Positions 1 to 5,087 of a DNA stretch of 5,886 nucleotides are shown here, piece after piece (position 1 is the first letter of the stretch; every line of letters starts with the position of its first letter). Origin of the DNA: an uncultured Lachnospiraceae bacterium. GTDB lineage: Bacteria > Bacillota > Clostridia > Lachnospirales > Lachnospiraceae. The stretch is taken from assembly GCA_900544445.1 (NCBI GenBank), contig UQVK01000136.1:1-5886 (forward strand), in the 5' to 3' direction. The position numbers and the translations under genes were made by a program. Under the pieces are notes generated by a model. That model was not told the origin of the DNA, searched no databases, and saw nothing but the letters and a program-made list of their open reading frames with translations.

Positions 1-1146
1 GGTCTGCACCGCGCGCCGGAGGGACGGTATGCGGAGGCAGTGGAATACATCAACCGAAGCGGCGCGTTTGTCCTGAGCGTGGATATCCCGTCCGGCATCG
101 GCGCAGATACCGGCGCAGTTTACGGCTGTGCGGTGCGGGCGGATGTGACCGTCACCTTTGCTTTCTCAAAGCGGGGGCTGGTGCTTTATCCCGGTGCATT
201 TTATGCGGGCAGAGTGGTGACTGCGCAGATTGGCATCACACAGGAGAGTTTTTATGAAAAGAAGCCGTCTGCGTTTACCTTCCCTCCTGGAGCGCCCCCG
301 ACTCTTCCCCGGAGGGATCCGTACGGGAATAAGGGAACCTTCGGCAAGGTGCTGCTGGCGGCAGGAAGCAGAGGAATGGCCGGTGCGGCCATTCTGGCGT
401 CTTCTGCGGTTCTTCGTTCAGGAGCGGGCATGGTCCGCGTGCTTTCCGGAGAGGAAAACCGGATTATCCTGCAGACCGCAGTTCCGGAAGCCATGCTGTC
501 CCTTTATGGGCATGATGGTAATGAAGCGGGAGAGACGGTAATTTCCGCATTGCGAAAGGCGGCGGGCTGGGCGGATGTGATTGCCGCAGGCCCTGGACTG
601 GGAACGGGAACAGAAGCCGGGGAGCTGATACGGCTGATTCTGACGGAGACGGAGCAGCCGCTGGTTCTGGACGCGGACGGCATCAACCTGCTGGCGGCGG
701 ACAGGGCGCTTCTGGAAACGCTGTGCCGCCAGAGAGAAGACGTGGGGAGGCCGCTCATCCTGACGCCCCATCCCGGCGAGCTTGCCAGGCTGACGCAGAA
801 AAGTATGCAGGAGGTGCTTGCCGATCCGGTTTCCCTCTGCCAGGAGTGGGCGGCCCGGCTGCATGCGGTTCTTCTGTGCAAGGGAGCGGCGACCGTGGCT
901 GCAAATCCGCAGGGCCGCTGCTACATCAATCAGAGCGGCAACAGCGGTATGGCTACGGCGGGAAGCGGCGACGTGCTCACCGGCATCATTGCCGGACTGC
1001 TGGCCCAGGGCATGGAACCCTTTGAAGCCGCGTGTGCCGGAGTTTATCTGCACGGCCTTGCCGGAGACGCGGCGGCGGAGCGCGCCAGCGAATATAATGT
1101 CAGCGCCGGAAAGATTCTGGAGGCGCTGGATGCGGTGATGAAATAA
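1..1146 (+). CDS. nnr: Bifunctional NAD(P)H-hydrate epimerase / ADP-dependent NAD(P)H-hydrate dehydratase, 5'-truncated
   Basis: This enzyme repairs damaged NADH and NADPH: the N-terminal domain interconverts the R and S hydrates and the C-terminal domain dehydrates the S form using ADP. The frame is open to base 1, so the start lies outside the window. 381 residues are visible; bifunctional family members are usually about 500, so roughly the first 120-130 are missing. The remaining epimerase part holds the VDIPSG motif (visible residues 27-32). The dehydratase domain begins near visible residue 104 and shows GTFGKVLLAAGSRG, AGPGLG (196-201), LDADGINLLA, TPHPGE (255-260) and GMATAGSGD ending at the likely catalytic Asp324. 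The GTG at 40 is an internal Val codon, not the start. The TAA stop lies inside the repeat that fills the gap to alr. In Bacillus the equivalent gene (ydcC region) also precedes alr, and acpS is often further upstream. Identity is very secure; only the missing 5' end is uncertain. Confidence 0.96.
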   Translation, partial: GLHRAPEGRYAEAVEYINRSGAFVLSVDIPSGIGADTGAVYGCAVRADVTVTFAFSKRGLVLYPGAFYAGRVVTAQIGITQESFYEKKPSAFTFPPGAPPTLPRRDPYGNKGTFGKVLLAAGSRGMAGAAILASSAVLRSGAGMVRVLSGEENRIILQTAVPEAMLSLYGHDGNEAGETVISALRKAAGWADVIAAGPGLGTGTEAGELIRLILTETEQPLVLDADGINLLAADRALLETLCRQREDVGRPLILTPHPGELARLTQKSMQEVLADPVSLCQEWAARLHAVLLCKGAATVAANPQGRCYINQSGNSGMATAGSGDVLTGIIAGLLAQGMEPFEAACAGVYLHGLAGDAAAERASEYNVSAGKILEALDAVMK

Positions 1147-1176
1147 AATGCCGCTTTACAGCGGCTAAAAAAGAGG
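1142..1176 (+). repeat. 35-bp direct repeat, copy A, with a 6-bp hairpin
   Basis: This copy matches 1232-1266 at 33 of 35 positions, at an offset of exactly 90 bases. It holds the stem GCCGCT/AGCGGC (1150-1155 with 1160-1165) around the loop TTAC, followed by TAAAAAAGAGG. It begins inside the last codon of nnr, so the nnr stop codon is part of the repeat. The two differences from copy B (1155 and 1160) face each other in the stem and keep the pair: T-A here, C-G there. No T-tract follows on the + strand, so it does not look like an intrinsic terminator for nnr. Function is unknown. Confidence 0.85.
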
Positions 1177-1177
1177 C

Positions 1178-1200
1178 GGAGAAAGCCTGCGGCTTTCTCC
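1178..1200 (+). repeat. Perfect 10-bp inverted repeat (hairpin 2 of the nnr-alr array)
   Basis: GGAGAAAGCC (1178-1187) pairs perfectly with GGCTTTCTCC (1191-1200) around the 3-base loop TGC. It starts one base after copy A ends and lies two bases before the next palindrome. No U-run follows, so a terminator role is unlikely. It may be the core of a REP/MITE-like non-coding element, or an RNA processing or stability structure in the nnr-alr transcript. Confidence 0.8.
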
Positions 1201-1202
1201 TG

Positions 1203-1227
1203 GGAATTTGCGCAAAGCGCAAATTCC
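1203..1227 (+). repeat. Perfect 11-bp inverted repeat (hairpin 3 of the nnr-alr array)
   Basis: GGAATTTGCGC (1203-1213) pairs perfectly with GCGCAAATTCC (1217-1227) around the loop AAA. Only TTTG follows, which is too short for a good intrinsic terminator, though weak termination or pausing cannot be excluded. Together with hairpin 2 it forms the central part between the two direct repeats. From memory I believe palindromes of this kind recur in Lachnospiraceae genomes, but I could not check that here. Confidence 0.8.
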
Positions 1228-1231
1228 TTTG

Positions 1232-1266
1232 AATAAAATGCCGCCTTACGGCGGCTAAAAAAGAGG
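1232..1266 (+). repeat. 35-bp direct repeat, copy B, hairpin that also carries the alr ribosome binding site
   Basis: This is the second copy of the 1142-1176 repeat. Its stem is GCCGCC/GGCGGC (1240-1245 with 1250-1255) around the same TTAC loop. Its 3' end, AAGAGG (1261-1266), is the best Shine-Dalgarno match for alr, eight bases before the ATG at 1275. The hairpin therefore ends five bases upstream of the ribosome binding site. Folding could affect ribosome access or protect the 5' end of a processed alr mRNA; either role is inference. Confidence 0.85.
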
Positions 1267-1274
1267 TAACGGAA

Positions 1275-2450
1275 ATGAAATATGAAAGAATCTGGGCGGA
1301 AGTGGATCTGGACGCCATTCATGAAAATGTAGAGCATATGATGGCAAACGTAAGCGCGGGTGTCAAGCTGATCGCTGTGGTGAAAATGGACGGCTATGGA
1401 CACGGGGCGGTTCCCATCGCCCATGAACTGGAGGATATGCCCTGTCTGTACGGGTTTGCCGTTGCAACGGTGGAGGAAGCGCTTATCCTGCGGGGGAGCG
1501 GAGTGCGCAAGCCGGTTCTGGTGCTGGGATATGCCTTCCCTGATACCTATGAGAAGCTGGCGCGGGAGGATATCCGGCCGACGGTTTTCAGAGAGGATAT
1601 GCTGCCGCAGCTTTCGCAGGCAGCTGCCGTCAGCGGACGTCCCTTCAAGATTCACATCAAGGTGGACACGGGGATGAACCGTATTGGAATCCGGCCGGAT
1701 GATGCGGGACTTTCTTTTGTAAAAAAATGCATGGAAACGCCGGGACTGGAAATCGAAGGAATTTTCACCCATTTTGCAAGGGCGGATGAGGCGGATAAAA
1801 GCCATGCCGAGGCACAGCTTTCCTCCTTCCTTTCCTTCTGCAAAAGGATAGAGAAGGAGCTGGGGATCAGGATTCCCATGCGGCACTGCGCCAACAGCGC
1901 GGGAATCGTGGAAATGCCGCAGTCCGGTCTTGATGCGGTTCGGGCGGGCATCATCCTTTATGGTCTCTGGCCCTCTGACGAGGTGAAAAGGGACATCGTT
2001 TCCCTGCGGCCAGCTCTGTCTCTTTACAGCCGGATCATTTTTATCAAAGAAGTGAAGGCGGGAGAGCAGATCAGCTACGGAGGAACCTTTACCGCGAAAG
2101 AAGACATGGGTGTCGCGACGGTTCCTGTGGGATACGGGGACGGCTATCCCAGAAGCCTTTCCGGGCAGGGATACGTGCTGATCGCCGGGAAACGGGCGCC
2201 GATCCTTGGAAGGGTCTGTATGGATCAGTTCATGGTGGATGTAACCCACATCCCGGAAGCGGAAGAGAATGGACTGGTGACCCTGATCGGAACCGATGGG
2301 GATGAGAGCATTTCCATGGAGCTGCTGGGAGACCTTTCCGGGCGCTTCAATTATGAGCTGGCCTGCTGCCTGAACCGTCGCGTCCCGCGGGTCTACAAAA
2401 AGGATGGAAAAACGGTTTATACCAAAGATAATTTCCGCGATTTTTCCTGA
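1275..2450 (+). CDS. alr: Alanine racemase, PLP-dependent
   Basis: Alanine racemase interconverts L- and D-alanine in the cytoplasm and supplies D-Ala for peptidoglycan. The 391-residue protein has the family's usual length and its two-domain form: an N-terminal alpha/beta barrel and a C-terminal beta domain. The PLP Schiff-base lysine is Lys37 in AVVKMDGYGHG (usual form VKADAYGHG). DTGMNRIG (131-138) carries the conserved Arg136. The second catalytic base is Tyr268 in ISYGGTF, where the family usually has YGRT. GYGDGYPR (286-293) and GRVCMDQFMVDVT (312-324) are also typical. The ATG at 1275 is supported by AAGAGG at 1261-1266 and by the typical start, with ERIWAEVDLDAI aligning to the family N-terminus. 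It lies 128 bases after nnr, across the hairpin array, with no convincing promoter between them, so co-transcription with nnr is likely. Identity is secure; whether it is biosynthetic or catabolic is not shown, but the neighbourhood favours the housekeeping Alr. Confidence 0.97.
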   Translation: MKYERIWAEVDLDAIHENVEHMMANVSAGVKLIAVVKMDGYGHGAVPIAHELEDMPCLYGFAVATVEEALILRGSGVRKPVLVLGYAFPDTYEKLAREDIRPTVFREDMLPQLSQAAAVSGRPFKIHIKVDTGMNRIGIRPDDAGLSFVKKCMETPGLEIEGIFTHFARADEADKSHAEAQLSSFLSFCKRIEKELGIRIPMRHCANSAGIVEMPQSGLDAVRAGIILYGLWPSDEVKRDIVSLRPALSLYSRIIFIKEVKAGEQISYGGTFTAKEDMGVATVPVGYGDGYPRSLSGQGYVLIAGKRAPILGRVCMDQFMVDVTHIPEAEENGLVTLIGTDGDESISMELLGDLSGRFNYELACCLNRRVPRVYKKDGKTVYTKDNFRDFS

Positions 2451-2480
2451 GCCTTTTTTAAATAAAAAGTGAGGCTTCTT
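2451..2480 (+). terminator. Possible weak intrinsic terminator after alr
   Basis: Right after the alr stop, GCCTTTTT (2451-2458) and T2459 can pair with AAAAA (2464-2468) and AGGC (2472-2475), leaving a GTG bulge at 2469-2471 and a four-base loop. The T-rich TTCTTTT follows. The stem is mostly A-T with a bulge, so termination would be partial at best. It may reduce read-through from alr into mazF. Confidence 0.3.
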
Positions 2481-2511
2481 TTGCATACCCTTTCGGAAAT
2501 GGTGCAATACT
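2481..2511 (+). promoter_or_regulatory. Candidate weak promoter for mazF
   Basis: TTGCAT (2481-2486) resembles a -35 box. AATACT (2506-2511), preceded by TG at 2503-2504, resembles an extended -10 box. The spacing is 19 bases, longer than ideal, and the -10 matches the consensus at four of six positions. The leader to the TTG start would be about 25-30 bases. This is a weak call, made because a partial terminator appears just upstream. Confidence 0.3.
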
Positions 2512-2544
2512 AATGCTATCATTTCTGAAAAGGAGCGTGAGATT

Positions 2545-2886
2545 TTGCGTCGCGGAGATATTTATTATGCGGATTTAAGACCGGTTGTGGGGTCGGAACA
2601 GGGCGGAGTGCGGCCGGTGCTCATCATACAGAACGATGTGGGAAACAGACACAGCCCTACCGTCATCTGTGCGGCCATTACATCAAAGACCAATAAAACG
2701 AAGCTGCCCACTCACATCGAGCTTCATGCCGGGCAGTACGACATCGTTAAGGACTCGGTCATTCTGCTGGAGCAGCTTCGTACCATTGATAAGACGCGTC
2801 TGAAGGATAAGGTCTGCCATCTGGACGCTCCGGTGATGGACCGGGTCAACGAAGCCCTTAAAGTCAGCCTGGAACTGATTACATAG
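2545..2886 (+). CDS. mazF: MazF/EndoA-type mRNA endoribonuclease toxin (PemK/MazF family), without adjacent MazE
   Basis: MazF is a sequence-specific, ribosome-independent mRNA endoribonuclease, normally neutralised by MazE. The 113-residue protein resembles B. subtilis EndoA (116 residues) along its whole length: [20 protein letters not shown] at 2-21, then [21 protein letters not shown] and [14 protein letters not shown]. Arg23 (in GGVRP) and Thr46 (in AAIT) match the catalytic Arg25 and Thr48 of the Bacillus enzyme, so activity is expected. The start is TTG at 2545, nine bases after a strong AAAAGGAG (2528-2535). The codon aligning with the Bacillus start Met is GAG (2539-2541), so TTG is the only good start. 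In Bacillus the order is alr, mazE (ndoAI), mazF (ndoA). Here only 94 bases separate alr from mazF, too few for an antitoxin, and none follows. Family is certain; the specific cut site and partner cannot be read from sequence. Confidence 0.95.
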   Translation: MRRGDIYYADLRPVVGSEQGGVRPVLIIQNDVGNRHSPTVICAAITSKTNKTKLPTHIELHAGQYDIVKDSVILLEQLRTIDKTRLKDKVCHLDAPVMDRVNEALKVSLELIT

Positions 2887-2892
2887 GGCTGG

Positions 2893-2921
2893 TTGACGTT
2901 TTTTCAGACGAATGATATATT
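2893..2921 (+). promoter_or_regulatory. Strong extended -10 housekeeping promoter for yebC
   Basis: TTGACG (2893-2898) is five of six to the -35 consensus, followed by a 17-base spacer and TATATT (2916-2921). The -10 is preceded by TGA (2913-2915), the extended -10 motif. Transcription would start near 2928, giving yebC a 5' leader of about 60 bases. The promoter begins seven bases after the mazF stop. It is the best promoter in the window and indicates that yebC, and perhaps the genes after it, are transcribed independently of alr-mazF. Confidence 0.8.
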
Positions 2922-2956
2922 ATAACATGGTGAAGAACGACAGATAAGCAAATAAC

Positions 2957-2983
2957 TGCCGTCAGAGGCGGCAAAAGAGGAGG
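2957..2983 (+). promoter_or_regulatory. Small hairpin running into the yebC ribosome binding site
   Basis: TGCCG (2957-2961) pairs with CGGCA (2969-2973) around a seven-base loop and is followed at once by AAAGAGGAGG. AGAGGAGG (2976-2983) is a very strong Shine-Dalgarno sequence ending four bases before the ATG at 2988. The layout TGCCG, GGCGGC, then an A-run and GAGG resembles the repeat copies at 1142-1176 and 1232-1266. The ribosome binding site is secure; the hairpin's importance and its relation to the repeat are inference. Confidence 0.45.
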
Positions 2984-2987
2984 ACAT

Positions 2988-3716
2988 ATGTCAGGACATT
3001 CAAAATTTGCCAATATTAAGCACAAGAAGGAAAAGAACGATGCGGCGAAGGGTAAGATTTTTACCATTCTCGGAAGGGAAATCGCGGTGGCAGTAAAGGA
3101 GGGCGGACCTGATCCGAACAACAACTTCAAGCTGGCGCAGGTGATTGCCAAGGCGAAATCCAACAATATGCCGAATGATACCATTGAGCGCGGCATCAAG
3201 AAGGCTGCGGGAGATGTGGGAAACGTAAACTACGAATATGTGACCTATGAAGGCTACGGCCCCAACGGAATCGCCATCATCGTGGATGCGCTGACCGATA
3301 ACAAAAACCGGACGGCGGCCAATGTGAGAAGCGCTTTCACCAAAGGAAACGGAAACATCGGCACGCCCGGCTGCGTATCCTTCATGTTTGACAAGAAGGG
3401 CCAGATCATCATCGATAAGGAAGAATATGAGGCGGATGCGGATGAACTGATGATGACGGCTCTGGATGCAGGAGCGGAGGACTTTTCCGAGGAAGAGGAC
3501 AGCTACGAAATCCTTACCGATCCGGATGAGCTGGAAAACGTGAAGAAGGCGCTGGAAGACGCGGGAATCCCGCTGGCGAGCGCAGAAGTGACCATGATCC
3601 CGCAGAACTACGTGGATCTGACCGATGAGACAGCCATCAAGAACCTGCAGAAGACGCTGGACCTGCTGGATGAGGATGACGACGTGCAGGCGGTTTATCA
3701 TAACTGGAACGAGTAA
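2988..3716 (+). CDS. yebC: YebC/PmpR/TACO1-family protein
   Basis: This conserved cytoplasmic protein was long annotated as a transcriptional regulator. Recent work on bacterial YebC and mitochondrial TACO1 supports a role in helping ribosomes through proline-rich stretches. The 242-residue length is normal. The hallmark N-terminus [19 protein letters not shown] is present, with Phe7 where many homologues have Trp, followed by [21 protein letters not shown] and [17 protein letters not shown]. These make up the basic, helical first domain (about residues 1-80). The middle domain shows [11 protein letters not shown] and [13 protein letters not shown]. The acidic C-terminal part ends [13 protein letters not shown]. 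The ATG at 2988 is set by AGAGGAGG and the invariant start. A strong promoter lies about 65 bases upstream. The protein itself does not say whether it acts mainly in transcription or translation. Family assignment is very secure. Confidence 0.96.
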   Translation: MSGHSKFANIKHKKEKNDAAKGKIFTILGREIAVAVKEGGPDPNNNFKLAQVIAKAKSNNMPNDTIERGIKKAAGDVGNVNYEYVTYEGYGPNGIAIIVDALTDNKNRTAANVRSAFTKGNGNIGTPGCVSFMFDKKGQIIIDKEEYEADADELMMTALDAGAEDFSEEEDSYEILTDPDELENVKKALEDAGIPLASAEVTMIPQNYVDLTDETAIKNLQKTLDLLDEDDDVQAVYHNWNE

Positions 3717-3787
3717 CTTTCAGCCTGTCCGATGGAAACTGCCGGGCGGGATGCTTTCATGATTTACATAACAGAGGGACACAGAAG

Positions 3788-5071
3788 ATGAAGAAACCAT
3801 ACGAAAAGGAAACCATATGCATTCAGTCCGGCTGGAAGCCGAAGAACGGGGAGCCGCGCGTACTTCCCATTTATCAGAGCACGACCTTTAAATACGAGTC
3901 TTCCGAGCAGATGGGCAGACTGTTCGATCTGGAGGAGGAAGGCTATTTCTACACCAGGCTGCAGAATCCCACCAACGACTGCGTGGCACAGAAGATCTGC
4001 GAGCTGGAGGGCGGCGTTGCAGCCATGCTGACTTCTTCCGGTCAGGCGGCAAATTACTACGCGGTGTTCAATATCTGTGAGGCGGGAGATCACGTGGTGC
4101 TTTCCTCCACGGTTTACGGAGGCACCTTCAACCTGATCGTCAATACCATGAAGAAGATGGGAATTTCCTGCAGCATCGTGGACCCGGACGACGATTACGA
4201 CACCCTCTGCGCTGCGTTTCAGGACAATACGAAATGCGTGCTTGCGGAGACCATCGCGAATCCTGCTCTGGTAGTTCTGGATATTGAAAAGTTCGCAAAG
4301 GCGGCCCATGCGCATCAGGTCCCTCTGATCGTGGACAATACCTTTGCCACCCCCATCAACTGTAATCCTTTTCAGTGGGGAGCGGATATCGTGACCCACT
4401 CCACCACCAAATATATGGACGGCCACGCGATGTGCGTGGGCGGCGCCATCGTGGATTCCGGCAATTTCGACTGGAGCCTGTATCCGGAGAAGTTTCCGGG
4501 GCTGTGCACGCCGGACGAGTCCTATCATGGCATTATTTATACGGAAAAATTCGGGAAGAAAGCCTACATCACGAAGGCGACCTCCCAGCTCATGCGGGAT
4601 CTTGGTTCCATTCAGTCCCCGATGAACGCGTTTCTACTGAATATCGGTCTGGAAACCCTGCATCTGCGGATGCCCAGGCATTGTGAGAACGCGCTGAAGG
4701 TGGCGCAGTATCTGGAAAATCATGAAAAGGTGGCCTGGGTGAATTATCCCGGCTTAAAGAGCAGCAAATATTATGAACTGGCTCAGAAATATATGCCGAA
4801 CGGCACCTGCGGCGTGATTTCCTTCGGCTTAAAGGGCGGAAGAAGCGCGGCGGAGGGGCTGATGGATAAGCTGCTCCTTGCGGCTATCGTGACCCATGTG
4901 GCGGATGCGAGAACCTGTGTGCTGCATCCGGCAAGCCATACGCACAGACAGATGAATGATGAGCAGCTGAAGGAAGCCGGTGTGAATCCGGATCTGATCC
5001 GATTCTCCGTGGGCCTTGAAAACGCGGACGACATCATTGCGGATCTGGAACAGGCGCTGGCGCAAATTTAA
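3788..5071 (+). CDS. metY: O-acetylhomoserine sulfhydrylase (O-acetylhomoserine aminocarboxypropyltransferase)
   Basis: This PLP enzyme of the Cys/Met metabolism family most likely makes homocysteine from O-acetylhomoserine and sulfide, the direct sulfhydrylation route to methionine. The 427-residue length fits MetY; cystathionine gamma-synthases and methionine gamma-lyases are usually about 380-400. Seen are YTRLQNPT (55-62), SSGQAAN (83-89, cofactor phosphate region), VDNTFATP (182-189, with Asp183 for the pyridine nitrogen), the Schiff-base Lys208 in HSTTKYMDGH, and RFSVGLE with Arg405 for the substrate carboxylate. The extra stretch near 224-248, containing LYPEKFPGL, is typical of the MetY subgroup. 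ATG at 3788 follows AGAGGG (3773-3778) by nine bases. The gap after yebC is 71 bases, with no convincing terminator, promoter or S-box/SAM riboswitch, so read-through from yebC is possible. A lyase side activity or other substrate cannot be excluded. Confidence 0.93.
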   Translation: MKKPYEKETICIQSGWKPKNGEPRVLPIYQSTTFKYESSEQMGRLFDLEEEGYFYTRLQNPTNDCVAQKICELEGGVAAMLTSSGQAANYYAVFNICEAGDHVVLSSTVYGGTFNLIVNTMKKMGISCSIVDPDDDYDTLCAAFQDNTKCVLAETIANPALVVLDIEKFAKAAHAHQVPLIVDNTFATPINCNPFQWGADIVTHSTTKYMDGHAMCVGGAIVDSGNFDWSLYPEKFPGLCTPDESYHGIIYTEKFGKKAYITKATSQLMRDLGSIQSPMNAFLLNIGLETLHLRMPRHCENALKVAQYLENHEKVAWVNYPGLKSSKYYELAQKYMPNGTCGVISFGLKGGRSAAEGLMDKLLLAAIVTHVADARTCVLHPASHTHRQMNDEQLKEAGVNPDLIRFSVGLENADDIIADLEQALAQI

Positions 5072-5087
5072 AAAAGCGGGGGGAGTT

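Noticed and set aside
40..1146. GTG at position 40 as the start of a shorter protein.
   Set aside because: The frame is open upstream, and the residues encoded at 1-39 (GLHRAPEGRYAEA) continue the epimerase-domain alignment, so the gene simply extends beyond the left edge.
1148..1168. Seven-codon mini-frames in both repeat copies (MPLYSG at 1148 and MPPYGG at 1238), possibly leader peptides.
   Set aside because: Neither has a ribosome binding site. The two base changes between copies alter the amino acids but preserve the stem pairing, so the constraint fits structure and not peptide.
1147..1274. Riboswitch or T-box upstream of alr.
   Set aside because: The gap is fully explained by four simple hairpins. 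No T-box motif, specifier stem or known aptamer core is visible, and there is no terminator with a T-run.
1044..2522. A 492-codon open frame on the minus strand, plus other long minus-strand frames at 3000-3701 and 3764-4528.
   Set aside because: They lie antisense to alr, yebC and metY, whose family motifs are unmistakable. The translations are rich in Arg, His and Gln with no recognisable domain, which is typical of shadows of GC-rich coding sequence.
3717..3787. Terminator, promoter or SAM-responsive leader between yebC and metY.
   Set aside because: No stable hairpin with a T-run, no paired -35/-10 of reasonable quality, and too little room for an S-box.
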